Shown here piece by piece: positions 7,088 to 15,309 of a stretch of DNA of 38,634 nt. This DNA comes from Muribaculaceae bacterium. GTDB lineage: Bacteria; Bacteroidota; Bacteroidia; Bacteroidales; Muribaculaceae. How positions within the stretch are numbered: position 1 is the first letter of the stretch; each line of letters opens with the position of its first letter. The DNA is taken from positions 1-38,634 of the forward strand of contig JAEETL010000026.1 in assembly GCA_016290325.1 (NCBI GenBank), read 5' to 3'. The notes beneath the pieces are model-generated. The model saw nothing but the letters and a program-made list of their open reading frames with translations. It did no database searches and was not told the origin of the DNA. The position numbers and the translations under genes were made by a program.

Positions 7088-8575
7088 TTAGGGACCTATA
7101 CCAGCGAGAGGCTCTACCTTTCCCCATTGGGAGTTGAGCCAGTATATCTTGCGGTAGATATAAGTCACGAATTTTCTTTTCTGATAGTCAATGTCATAGC
7201 AATACCATCGCTGTCCATCAGCATTAAAAGCAGGTCTAATAGCGTTCACAAAGTCTGCTACATACTGGTCAATATCCAGATTGTCAAAGGAAGAATTCCA
7301 GAAAGTCAGCCAGTGCTCACGAACCTTCATCTGGAAATGCGGAAACTTGCAGATTTCCTCAATCCAGTGTGACTTGAAGACCGTGGGTTGTTCATAGATA
7401 AATTTATTGAACTCAGTGTCGCCATAAATGGCATGGCGCTGGAATGCGTTACCAAAGTCCCACACCGGTCCAAAAACCAATTTGGTGCTGTCACCACGGT
7501 GCTTATACATAAAGCAACTTCCGGAGAAGTACTCCAGGTCATCCATGATTTCGCCCACAATGTAGTACATCGCCAGCGTGTCGATGTCGATATACTGTTC
7601 CCACTCGGTGCTCGTCTTGTCGTCGGTATAGATAGCGTCGTTTGCCTTTTGGATAAAATTCCTGATGTATCTCTTCTGTTGCCAAGAGAGATTTCCGGGC
7701 GATTCAGGAGTAACCCCGAGACTAACGATGTCATCCTGTGGCTCGACAAAGTACAAAGTATTGTCCTCTGGCGAGTTGGTAATCTCCAGCAGCCAACCGC
7801 CAGTCATGTTGTAGGGATCGGTCTCTCCGTCCATTTGTTCCTCGATATTGACGCGCTGTTTGTCTACACGAATCTTCTCAGTCAGGAAATACAGGCCGAT
7901 GTACTGGCCGTTGAGCACCACTTCGACAGGCTCCTGGGCTGGCGTATAAGCCAAGCCTATGCGGCGGCTCAGTTCAAAGCCCATCGTGTTCTTGAGACGT
8001 GCCAAGAGGTCGTCGGGGTGAGCCATTAAACACCAGTGCCGGTTGCTGTACATTCCCAGCAGCGGCTGTTTCTCGTCAAGTTTGAGACGGAAGGATTTCT
8101 TGTCAAACATGCGCCACGAGTAGTTGCCGCGACCCTTGATCTGCATTTCCAACGGCTCCTCGTGCGAACCGATTGACTCATAGCCCTCGATGCCCATATT
8201 GTCAAGCCACCACTGCGCCCGTAAGTACTCATCCTTGCTCACGATATCCTGGTACCCATCGGTGTTGATAAACAACACAGGCAGTGTGCCCGAATAGACA
8301 GGCATAGGCTTCAGATTCCCACCCAGGAGCCCATCTATCAGGCAACTGACATCCTCAATGTTGATGCTCTTGTCGCTATTAATGTCGGCATCATAGGTAT
8401 AAAGGGAGTGATACTCAACACCATTCAGCAGCATGGCAATAAGATCGGTCAAATCATCAACACCCACATTCCAGTCACAGTTCACATCACCACGGGGGCG
8501 CAAACCGCACTGTCCGTGCATGTAGGGCACAGATAATACAATAATCAAAATGGATGTTAACAGTGACTTTCTCAT
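7088..8575 (-). CDS. CotH-domain surface protein with N-terminal dockerin-like module (copy 2)
   Basis: This is 495 residues from the ATG at 8573-8575, chosen because it begins a proper signal peptide (MRKSLLTSILIIVLSVPYMHGQ). An upstream in-frame ATG at 8614 would add 13 non-signal residues. Architecture matches the neighbour at 5564-7066: GDVNCDWNVGVDDLTDLI and DINSDKSINIEDVSCLIDG form the dockerin pair, then IKGRGNYSW, VLNGQYIGLYFLTEKIRVD, GGWLLEI and FSGSCFMYK mark the CotH domain. Alignment by eye shows long identical blocks at protein and DNA level, so the pair arose by tandem duplication. It is the promoter-proximal gene. Divergence is concentrated in the spacer before the last third of CotH. 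The likely location is periplasm or cell surface. Substrate and partner are unknown. Confidence 0.85.
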   Translation of the reverse strand: MRKSLLTSILIIVLSVPYMHGQCGLRPRGDVNCDWNVGVDDLTDLIAMLLNGVEYHSLYTYDADINSDKSINIEDVSCLIDGLLGGNLKPMPVYSGTLPVLFINTDGYQDIVSKDEYLRAQWWLDNMGIEGYESIGSHEEPLEMQIKGRGNYSWRMFDKKSFRLKLDEKQPLLGMYSNRHWCLMAHPDDLLARLKNTMGFELSRRIGLAYTPAQEPVEVVLNGQYIGLYFLTEKIRVDKQRVNIEEQMDGETDPYNMTGGWLLEITNSPEDNTLYFVEPQDDIVSLGVTPESPGNLSWQQKRYIRNFIQKANDAIYTDDKTSTEWEQYIDIDTLAMYYIVGEIMDDLEYFSGSCFMYKHRGDSTKLVFGPVWDFGNAFQRHAIYGDTEFNKFIYEQPTVFKSHWIEEICKFPHFQMKVREHWLTFWNSSFDNLDIDQYVADFVNAIRPAFNADGQRWYCYDIDYQKRKFVTYIYRKIYWLNSQWGKVEPLAGIGP

Positions 8576-8750
8576 GATTATTAGGCTTCTAGAACATCTA
8601 GAGTAATAACGCATGTCAAACAGGCTTTATCCGCCAATGCCTTCACGCAAGCGAGCATGACCAGGCAGGGGTACGTCAAGAACTGTTTTCATCCGTCATT
8701 CCATTTTATCGGTTGGTTTGAATGACAAAGGTAATGTTTATTTTCAAAAC

Positions 8751-8783
8751 TGCCAACAGTTGGCAAAAAAAACACTATCTTTG
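8751..8783 (+). promoter_or_regulatory. Promoter with operator-like palindrome for the MBOAT/SGNH pair
   Basis: TATCTTTG at 8776-8783 is a good -7 element. At the expected -33 position there is no TTTG. Instead there is a perfect inverted repeat, TGCCAAC-A-GTTGGCA, at 8751-8765. Such placement fits a transcription-factor site that replaces or blocks the -33 contact. It also shows that the true start codon of the next gene must lie downstream, at 8814. Confidence 0.6.
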
Positions 8784-8813
8784 TCTTTTGCTAATGATAC
8801 AACAGGCTCATCG

Positions 8814-10280
8814 ATGTTATATAACTCGCTGAATTTCATAGTGCTATTCCCGTGCATCTTCTTGCTGTACTATGCCATTCCGGCACGTTACGGCAAGGCG
8901 CGCAACGTGTTCCTGCTAGTGGTAAGCTACTTGTTGTACCTGCAGTGGAAACCAGCCTATGCCCTTATTCTGCTGGGCGTCACAGCGGTGACCTATGGAG
9001 CGGCCAGAGCCCTTTCTTCCGCCAAGGAAGGCACAAGTTTTCACGACCCTGCAGGGCAAACACCAGCCATGAGAGATAAACGGAAGGTCCTGCTGGTGGC
9101 TGGCATATTGTTGGCACTGTTGCCGCTGCTGGTGTTCAAGTATTTCAATTTCATCAATGACAGTCTGAGCCAGGGCTTGTCGCTGGTGGGACTGAATTTC
9201 TACCTGCCGGGCCTGAACTGGGCAATACCCATCGGCATTTCCTTCTTCACGCTTCAAGCGTTGGGTTACCTGATTGACGTGTACTATCATCGCCAGGAAG
9301 TGGAGCATGACTTCCTGACCTATGCCTTATTCATATCTTTCTTCCCCAGCATTCTTTCAGGCCCCATCAACAAGGCCTCGATGGTCATTCCGCAGTTGAA
9401 ACAGCTGCGCCCACAATATGACGGCACCAAGGTGATGCAGGGATTGAGGTTTCTATTATGGGGCATGTTCATGAAGGTCGTGGTCGCCGACCGCGTGGCA
9501 CTCTATGTCGATACCATCTTGCCCAATTACATGAATCACACTGGTCTATCGTGCCTGATTGCCAGCCTACTCTATACGATACAGATTTATGCCGACTTTG
9601 CGGGCTATTCGCTCATGGCCATCGGTGTGGGCAAGGCTATGGGCTTTGAATTGACCGAGAACTTCCGCCGTCCCTATTTTGCCGTCAGTGTAACCGACTT
9701 CTGGCATCGCTGGCACATGTCACTGTCCACATGGCTCAAGGACTATATTTATATCCCGCTGGGCGGAAACCGCTGCAGCCGTGTGCACAACTACTGGAAT
9801 ATCTTGGTGACGTTCCTGGTGAGCGGCATCTGGCATGGCGCCAACTGGACTTTTATCGTTTGGGGCGGCATACATGGCATCTGCCAGATTGTCGAGAAGA
9901 TGTTGGGGCAGCAGCACTGCAACTACGGCTGGCTGGGCCGCGGCGTCAAGGTTGTCATCACCTTCCTGATTGTCAACTTCGCTTGGATCTTCTTCCGTAT
10001 GCCGTCGATAGGCGATGCCTGTCATGTCATCGGACGCATCTTTGACCCCTCCCTTCCCGCCAGCATTTTCATGCCCACCAACACCGACCTGTTGTTGATG
10101 GCAATGGGCGTGGGAGTATTGTTCATCAAGGATTTACTCGACGAGTTCTTCCCGGGTCGTTGCCAATTGCTTGAGAACAAGCGGGCGGCAGTGAGATGGG
10201 TGACCGCATGCGTCACGATGGTCATCATCGTGATGTGTGGCGTGTTCAGTGCTGACCAATTCATATACGCTCAATTCTGA
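8814..10280 (+). CDS. MBOAT-family membrane O-acyltransferase (AlgI/DltB-like)
   Basis: This is 488 residues from the ATG at 8814. A longer frame opens at 8718 but would contain the promoter, so it is rejected. The protein has about ten or more hydrophobic segments. It contains the MBOAT signature around residues 285-320 (SVTDFWHRWHMSLSTWLKDY, IPLGGNR) and, downstream, FLVSGIWHGANWTFIVWGG with the histidine regarded as catalytic in the family. Relatives such as AlgI and DltB move acyl groups across the inner membrane for transfer onto exopolysaccharide or cell-wall polymers. The next gene, 6 bases downstream, encodes an SGNH-like partner, the classic AlgI/AlgJ or DltB/DltD arrangement. Together they probably O-acetylate the polysaccharide made by the operon next door. 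Confidence 0.92.
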   Translation: MLYNSLNFIVLFPCIFLLYYAIPARYGKARNVFLLVVSYLLYLQWKPAYALILLGVTAVTYGAARALSSAKEGTSFHDPAGQTPAMRDKRKVLLVAGILLALLPLLVFKYFNFINDSLSQGLSLVGLNFYLPGLNWAIPIGISFFTLQALGYLIDVYYHRQEVEHDFLTYALFISFFPSILSGPINKASMVIPQLKQLRPQYDGTKVMQGLRFLLWGMFMKVVVADRVALYVDTILPNYMNHTGLSCLIASLLYTIQIYADFAGYSLMAIGVGKAMGFELTENFRRPYFAVSVTDFWHRWHMSLSTWLKDYIYIPLGGNRCSRVHNYWNILVTFLVSGIWHGANWTFIVWGGIHGICQIVEKMLGQQHCNYGWLGRGVKVVITFLIVNFAWIFFRMPSIGDACHVIGRIFDPSLPASIFMPTNTDLLLMAMGVGVLFIKDLLDEFFPGRCQLLENKRAAVRWVTACVTMVIIVMCGVFSADQFIYAQF

Positions 10281-10286
10281 CCTGCC

Positions 10287-11189
10287 ATGATACGTCACTG
10301 GATTAAAATATTGGTTTTCTTCATCATCATCGTCCTGATTGATGTGGTGACTGGGCTGGTGTTCTCACGGCTAACCAGTTGTGCACGTGGCGGTGACACA
10401 GCGCGCAACGAATACATCTGCAACAGAACGAGTGAGGACATCCTCATCTTCGGCTCCTCACGCGCCATACACCACTATAACCCAGCCATCATTACCGACT
10501 CCACAGGGCTATCTTGCTACAACTGTGGACAGGACGGCAACGGGGCCATCCTGAACTATGGGCGCTATCACCTGATCTGCCAGCGATACCAGCCCAAGAT
10601 AGTAATTTATGACGTGATGCCGCTCTACGATTACCTCCAGGGCGAGGACAACAGCAAGTACTTGGGATGGCTCAGGCCCTACTATGACCGCGACGGTATC
10701 GCTGACATTTTTAAGGCCGTGGACCCCATGGAGCAGTATAAAATGATGAGCCAGATGTACCGCTACAATTCGCGTTTCGTGCAGATTCTTTCTGATTGCT
10801 TGCGCTCGGGACAGGCCGATGACCGGAACGGGTTCATGCCCTTGGAAGGCGAACTGGACACCCTGAAAATCAAACCTGAAAACCTTGAATCTCGGGAACT
10901 GGACCTGTTGAAGGCAACCTACCTCCAACAAATGATGGACGAGTCGGACGAAACACGCTTTGTGCTGGTGGTTTCACCCTACTGGTATGGCATGGACGCC
11001 AGTTTGCTGGAACCTGTCAAAAGACTCTGTGCAGAACGCGGGATAGCCCTGCTGGACTTCTCCAACGACCCCAAATACCTGCACAACGATAACTACTTCG
11101 TTGACGGCGCTCACCTCAACGCCCGCGGAGCTGATGAGTTCACCCGCGACCTTGTCTCTATGCTGAAAGGAGCATTAGATAATAGATGA
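10287..11189 (+). CDS. SGNH-hydrolase-like membrane protein, partner of the MBOAT enzyme
   Basis: This is a 300-residue protein. One N-terminal membrane helix (about 7-27) is followed by an extracytoplasmic domain. FGSSRA at 55-60 is the SGNH block I equivalent of the GSS motif in DltD/AlgJ proteins. DGAHLNARGADEF at 273-285 supplies the block V Asp and His (D273, H276). These residues fit a Ser-His-Asp triad that takes the acyl group from the MBOAT channel and passes it to a glycan. The 6-base spacing and common strand indicate an operon with the MBOAT gene. Downstream it converges on the minus-strand polysaccharide operon. Its last codons abut the end of the mosaic pseudogene. The acceptor polymer is inferred, not shown. 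Confidence 0.8.
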   Translation: MIRHWIKILVFFIIIVLIDVVTGLVFSRLTSCARGGDTARNEYICNRTSEDILIFGSSRAIHHYNPAIITDSTGLSCYNCGQDGNGAILNYGRYHLICQRYQPKIVIYDVMPLYDYLQGEDNSKYLGWLRPYYDRDGIADIFKAVDPMEQYKMMSQMYRYNSRFVQILSDCLRSGQADDRNGFMPLEGELDTLKIKPENLESRELDLLKATYLQQMMDESDETRFVLVVSPYWYGMDASLLEPVKRLCAERGIALLDFSNDPKYLHNDNYFVDGAHLNARGADEFTRDLVSMLKGALDNR

Positions 11190-11491
11190 CACTGCCCTTG
11201 GAAGGAAACTCCTGCAGGAAGAAGTTCATATTGTTGCTCTTGAAGGTGTTGCTGGTGAAGTCCAGGTTCAAACAACTGTGTGCCTTCACCGCCGTTCATA
11301 TCAGCGACATAGCTATAAAAAGCGTGGTAGGCTACTCCTTTCATCACCGAGTCAACTAGTGCATTCACATCGGCAATGTTCATTTCCCAGTCACAGTTCA
11401 CGTCAGCGCGGGCGAAGCCCCGACTGGGCATGTGTCACTAACCCGGTTATGGAACATAAAATGAGAAAGATGAGTGCTAAGGTTTTTTCAT
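11190..11491 (-). pseudogene. Mosaic pseudogene: dockerin N-terminus fused to a beta-helix C-terminal fragment
   Basis: The ATG (11489-11491) overlaps the stop of the acyltransferase gene as ATGA. It is followed by six A and then a stop in frame. Restoring one A gives MKKTLALIFLILCSITGLVTHAQ, a good signal peptide. The frame then breaks again just before DVNCDWEMNIADVNALVD. This is the first half of the same dockerin module that opens the CotH proteins, including the linker (YHAFYSYVADMNG). From there the sequence switches to a stretch that, in another frame, reads LDFTSNTFKSNNMNFFLQEF and then SKGSV. That is a clear homolog of the C-terminal part of the beta-helix protein (LNFKGNTFRSSNMNFFLVEF). 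It therefore holds at least two frameshifts, an internal deletion and a truncated end. Confidence 0.8.
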
Positions 11492-12456
11492 GACATTGTT
11501 CTGGTGAGCGGGGAAAAGATATGGTCCTTGAAGAAAATGAACGGGCTGAGGCGCAGGCGGTCACACAGCCATGCGCAGGCCAGGCAGCACAACACAACAA
11601 ACGCCACCGCTACAACCGCGAATGAGATAGCCGACGGGTCAAAAGCGAAATATGGTGCTACCACCTTGGTTACAAGCGTGAAGATGGGCGAGAACACTAC
11701 TATGGCAAGTGAGTTGCGCCCCAAAAAGCACAGAGTGTTGCGAACGATAGCACCACAATAAGGATAAAGGGCCAGCAAAAGGCTCATCATGAGCACTGTG
11801 ATGGCTACGCCGGCCAGTGACCCGTTATGGAAGTTCTCGCGTGAGGCAAATAGCACGATTAAGGGCAGGATCGCGATGAATGACGGAGTGATTATTTTTG
11901 TCAAGGAGTTGCCGCTGCGCATGACCGCTAAGCCCAACAGGAAATAAATGACATAATCCCAGTTGAGACCCTCGATGACCAGTGATAGCCCATACAGCAC
12001 CAGTCCCGTCAATGCCAGTCCCGAAATGCCTTTAAGGTGTAACAGACGGTAAACGATGTAATAGATAGCGGTGCTGATGACCAGCGTGTGGAGGTACCAG
12101 TAGGGGCCGGTGGGCTGTGTCGCGATGCGCGTCACGAAATCCAGTGGCGTGAGGCGCTCAATGGCGTTGTGTGCATGGAGGGCGTTGCCCATGAAGTACT
12201 GCAAGAGAATGTAAAGCGCCTCGAACAGCAGGTAGGGGACCAGGATGCGCAACAGGCTCTTACCGAAAGAGCGCGGCTCCTTTTCCACGTTGGCCAAATA
12301 GCCAGAGATGATGAGAAATGCCGACATATGGAACGTGTACACCGCCTCGCGCAGCACGGGATAGGTCTCCTCGATCAGGGCGAGGTGAAACAAGACCATC
12401 AACACGATGAAGATGCCCTTGAGATAATCTAGCTGGTGTATACGTTCATTAGCCAT
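11488..12456 (-). CDS. Acyltransferase family 3 membrane protein
   Basis: This is a 322-residue integral membrane protein with about ten hydrophobic segments. It opens with RIHQLDYLKGIFIVLMVLFH, the usual start of acyltransferase-3 proteins, with the conserved histidine at the end of the first helix. FHMSAFLIISGYL follows (near residue 45). Members move acetyl or other acyl groups onto extracytoplasmic sugars, and the short form here resembles the fucose 4-O-acetylase-like subgroup. It is the last intact gene of the minus-strand Wzx/Wzy operon, 11 bases after the beta-helix gene. Its stop overlaps the ATG of the decayed mosaic gene. With the MBOAT/SGNH pair and two other acyltransferases it gives this locus four acylation systems. 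The sugar acceptor is unknown. Confidence 0.88.
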   Translation of the reverse strand: MANERIHQLDYLKGIFIVLMVLFHLALIEETYPVLREAVYTFHMSAFLIISGYLANVEKEPRSFGKSLLRILVPYLLFEALYILLQYFMGNALHAHNAIERLTPLDFVTRIATQPTGPYWYLHTLVISTAIYYIVYRLLHLKGISGLALTGLVLYGLSLVIEGLNWDYVIYFLLGLAVMRSGNSLTKIITPSFIAILPLIVLFASRENFHNGSLAGVAITVLMMSLLLALYPYCGAIVRNTLCFLGRNSLAIVVFSPIFTLVTKVVAPYFAFDPSAISFAVVAVAFVVLCCLACAWLCDRLRLSPFIFFKDHIFSPLTRTMS

Positions 12457-12467
12457 TGGCGATGGTG

Positions 12468-14159
12468 TTAACGGTTATATCTATTGTGGCCTATTTTGCG
12501 TGTGCGAGCGTTAGTGACGTTCTTTAACAGTTCTTTCTCGTTAGCCACGCCGTGGAAGACATTGTATTTCACCTCCAGGCGGTCAAAGCGATAATTCTTG
12601 GTCGAACTTTTTGACCAATGAGTCATGAATTGGCCGTTGCCGCCGTTCACAGTAACATCATTGTTATCAAACACGACCGAGCCGCTAGGTGCAAATTCCA
12701 CAAGGAAGAAGTTCATGTTGCTGCTGCGGAACGTGTTGCCCTTGAAGTTGAGGTTCATTTTCTTGATCTTGTGGCTGTAGATGCGCGTGTCGCCCTCAAA
12801 AACGTTGTTGCTGGCGTTGAGGGTAAACAAGTCGGTGCCTTCGCCACCGCCCACATAGGCTACACTTTCAAGCCCCTTGCACACATTGTCGCGCAGCGTC
12901 ACGTTGCCGCCCTCATACTGGCACCAGATGAGTCTCATGCCATAGGGTTTGCGGTTCTTGGGGTTGACGGTCACCTCGTTGAGCAGGTGATTGCCTAACA
13001 CGCTCACGATGCCGCCACGGGTCTGGAGGAACATGTATCCCGAGTCGTCATGATCGGTGAGTACCAGGTTCCTGTTGATAACCGTGTTGCCGTTGATGTG
13101 GATGGTGTCGCCACATGAACTCAGGTCATGCACCTCGATGTCCTTGTGGTAGTACCTGTATTCGCGACCGATGTCGCCATTGATGATCTGGTTATTCTCG
13201 ATGAAGATGTCCTTGTGATAATCGGCGGGGTCAAAACCGATGTACATGCAGCGCGTGGTGACATCGTTGATGAAGAACTTGTTGTTGCGCAGGTGGAAAT
13301 TACGCGTTGTGCACTGGTCTTTGCTTAGCTTGTGGTCGGTCATCAGGGTGAACAGCATGCCGCAGTTGGCCTCGGGATCCTTGTCCTTGCCGTTGTAACC
13401 GCCATAATAAAACTCGTTGTCCTCCACAAAGATGTCGGTGCGTCTGGCCGTGCCGCGGACATAACCGTTGGTCACATCAACCACGCGGTCATAGATGCCG
13501 AGGGTCTCATCCTTGCCATACTTGTAGAACTTATTGCCCTTGACATTGATGTTGTGCATCTCGCCTCTAATCCACAATCCTCCACCATCGTTACAGTTGT
13601 TGTAGTTGGAGATGATGCAATTGGTAACGGTGACGTTAGAGCACACGCGCATGTCGATGTTGGTGATGACCGCGTTCTGCATGTAGCTGTCCATGTCGTG
13701 GATGTCCACCTTATTGGCGTGGTAAATCTTCACGGCATGGCGTGCCTCGCCTTCCCACCAGATGCCCTTGTGGTCCTTGAGCCTGATGGTAAGGTCGCTG
13801 ATGCTGGCTGTAATGGGATTCTTGAGTGTGCCAGCAATCCTGAAATAGGTGTCATCGATAAACGCCTTAAATCCTGCACGGTCACTGCCCTTGTCAAGGA
13901 TGATTGTGGTGTAGTCACGGCCTTGGCCCTTGATGACGACAGAACAGTTGAGACGGATGGTGCCGGTCACGGTGTAAGTGCCGGTTCCAAAGTTGAGCAC
14001 CACCAAGTCGTTGTGGGTTGCTTTACCGCATTGTTCGCGCAGCGCTTGAGTGAGGTCTCCCTTCACTTCATCGACATTGATGTTAATGGTTCTTGCCTGA
14101 CCAACCATGGTGGTCAGCAGCAGAGCCAGTAGGCAGATGTGTTGGTTAAGTCGTTTCAT
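12468..14159 (-). CDS. Secreted right-handed beta-helix protein in the polysaccharide operon
   Basis: This is 563 residues from the ATG at 14157-14159, which begins the signal peptide MKRLNQHICLLALLLTTMVGQA. A longer frame from 14219 would overlap the preceding gene and lacks a signal at its start, so it is not preferred. The body is a run of short turns with repeated N-rich motifs (VTNCIISNYNN, VKGNKFYKYG, VEDNEFYYGG, LRNNKFFIND, IENNQIINGD). This is typical of pectate-lyase-like parallel beta-helices. The fold is shared by polysaccharide lyases, hydrolases and epimerases. Position inside the export/polymerisation operon suggests a periplasmic or outer-membrane trimming or modifying enzyme for the nascent polymer, by analogy with AlgG/AlgL. 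Catalytic residues cannot be assigned. A fragment of a paralog survives in the pseudogene at 11190-11491. Confidence 0.82.
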   Translation of the reverse strand: MKRLNQHICLLALLLTTMVGQARTININVDEVKGDLTQALREQCGKATHNDLVVLNFGTGTYTVTGTIRLNCSVVIKGQGRDYTTIILDKGSDRAGFKAFIDDTYFRIAGTLKNPITASISDLTIRLKDHKGIWWEGEARHAVKIYHANKVDIHDMDSYMQNAVITNIDMRVCSNVTVTNCIISNYNNCNDGGGLWIRGEMHNINVKGNKFYKYGKDETLGIYDRVVDVTNGYVRGTARRTDIFVEDNEFYYGGYNGKDKDPEANCGMLFTLMTDHKLSKDQCTTRNFHLRNNKFFINDVTTRCMYIGFDPADYHKDIFIENNQIINGDIGREYRYYHKDIEVHDLSSCGDTIHINGNTVINRNLVLTDHDDSGYMFLQTRGGIVSVLGNHLLNEVTVNPKNRKPYGMRLIWCQYEGGNVTLRDNVCKGLESVAYVGGGEGTDLFTLNASNNVFEGDTRIYSHKIKKMNLNFKGNTFRSSNMNFFLVEFAPSGSVVFDNNDVTVNGGNGQFMTHWSKSSTKNYRFDRLEVKYNVFHGVANEKELLKNVTNARTRKIGHNRYNR

Positions 14160-14178
14160 ATTCCTGTATTTTGGTTGT

Positions 14179-15309
14179 TTATTGTTGATTTTCAAGAATT
14201 GTGCCAATGGCTCCCTCAAGAGCCGTGCGCAGCGCCTCAGGGCTATACACCCGCTGGTACAGGCCCGATGATGAGCCTGGAGACTGCAGGCAACGGCCTA
14301 TCGCAGCCGCAAGGGCCTCACTGTCGCCGCTTGAGAAGAATTCTACCCCTTCGCTGCCATCACATGTCTGCTTGAAGAAGGGCAGATCACTCAAGACCAT
14401 GGGTTTGCCAAAGTAGCTGGCAATGCTGGTCACACCACTTTGGGTTGCCGAGATATAAGGGTAAACGACAACTGCGGCCCGTGAAAACAGGTCGCGCAAC
14501 TCGCTGTCCTCCATAAACCGGTTGATGAAGATGGCGTTGTCGTCGTTCTCTCGCTTGAAATAGGTCGCTCCCGCTCCCGCAACCACTAACGGGCGGGAAT
14601 TTAGCTCGGGATGGTGGATATAGGCATCATAAAGCAGATGCACGCCTTTATACAGTTGTACGGTGCCGAAGAAAAGGATGTAGCCGTCGGGCACATCTCT
14701 TAACTCGGCCACTTGCTGCCTTCCTTGGGCAATCTTGTCGTTGACAAGGGTGGGGAAGGGGACATAATCCACCGTGTTCCCCGGATAGCGTCGGCCAATG
14801 AGTTCCAGCTGCGCCTTACTGTTGGTCACCTTGTGCGGTGTGTGCTTGAATAGCGACTGTTGGGGTAGGGCGATGATGAGCCTGTCCTTGAGCCAATGGA
14901 GGGGAGAGCTGAATTTGTAGTCGTGATAAACGGCATCGTGGACGGTATAGAGCAGGGGGATGCGACGCTGCAACCGACCGATGCTGCCGGCAAGAACCAG
15001 CTCGCCGGTGAGCGAGTAAGCCAGATCAATGCCGTGGGCCTTGATGATGCGGTTAATCGAGCGGTTCAGCCGCCGAGGAAAATACCTGAACAGCGCACGT
15101 TGCCATGTCGTTGCAGGATAGTCAATCCAAGTGATGGAAGTGGCGGGAATGTTAGGGAAAGCCTGGTTGTCAGCCCCGTAACGGGTCACGATGAGCACAT
15201 GGTCGCCCGCTTGCCACATGGTGTTGATGATGTTGCGGGCATAGGGTCTCATGCCCGGTGCATCATATTCGGTGGCGAGGAACAATATGTGTCGTGAAGG
15301 GTCCCTCAT
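14179..15309 (-). CDS. Glycosyltransferase (GT4/GT-B type)
   Basis: This is a 376-residue cytosolic GT-B enzyme with no membrane segments. The N-terminal domain runs from HILFLATEYDAPGMRPYARN. LLYTVHDAVYHDYKF (near residue 140) and KVTNSKAQLELI match the GT4 linker region. The donor domain includes ILFFGTVQLYKGVHLLYDAY (near residue 212) and VVVYPYISATQSGVTSIASY, where the usual E-x7-E motif is degenerate (Q and S at the key positions). It overlaps the polymerase gene by ATGA (15306-15309), so the two are translationally coupled. It probably adds one sugar of the repeat unit. The weakened donor motif means the specificity, and perhaps activity, is uncertain. Confidence 0.82.
   Translation of the reverse strand: MRDPSRHILFLATEYDAPGMRPYARNIINTMWQAGDHVLIVTRYGADNQAFPNIPATSITWIDYPATTWQRALFRYFPRRLNRSINRIIKAHGIDLAYSLTGELVLAGSIGRLQRRIPLLYTVHDAVYHDYKFSSPLHWLKDRLIIALPQQSLFKHTPHKVTNSKAQLELIGRRYPGNTVDYVPFPTLVNDKIAQGRQQVAELRDVPDGYILFFGTVQLYKGVHLLYDAYIHHPELNSRPLVVAGAGATYFKRENDDNAIFINRFMEDSELRDLFSRAAVVVYPYISATQSGVTSIASYFGKPMVLSDLPFFKQTCDGSEGVEFFSSGDSEALAAAIGRCLQSPGSSSGLYQRVYSPEALRTALEGAIGTILENQQ

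Noticed and set aside
8718..8813. Upstream extension of the MBOAT gene
   Set aside because: The extension would place the -7 box and palindrome inside the coding region and gives no membrane or signal-like sequence. The ATG at 8814 is better.
11111..11431. Stand-alone small dockerin protein
   Set aside because: The frame starts after a frameshift, lacks the signal peptide and ends in out-of-frame sequence of the beta-helix family. It is part of a pseudogene.
13332..14132. Plus-strand open frame of 266 codons opposite the beta-helix gene
   Set aside because: It is antisense to a gene with signal peptide and repeated beta-helix turns. The composition (V, D and H rich) is typical of shadows.
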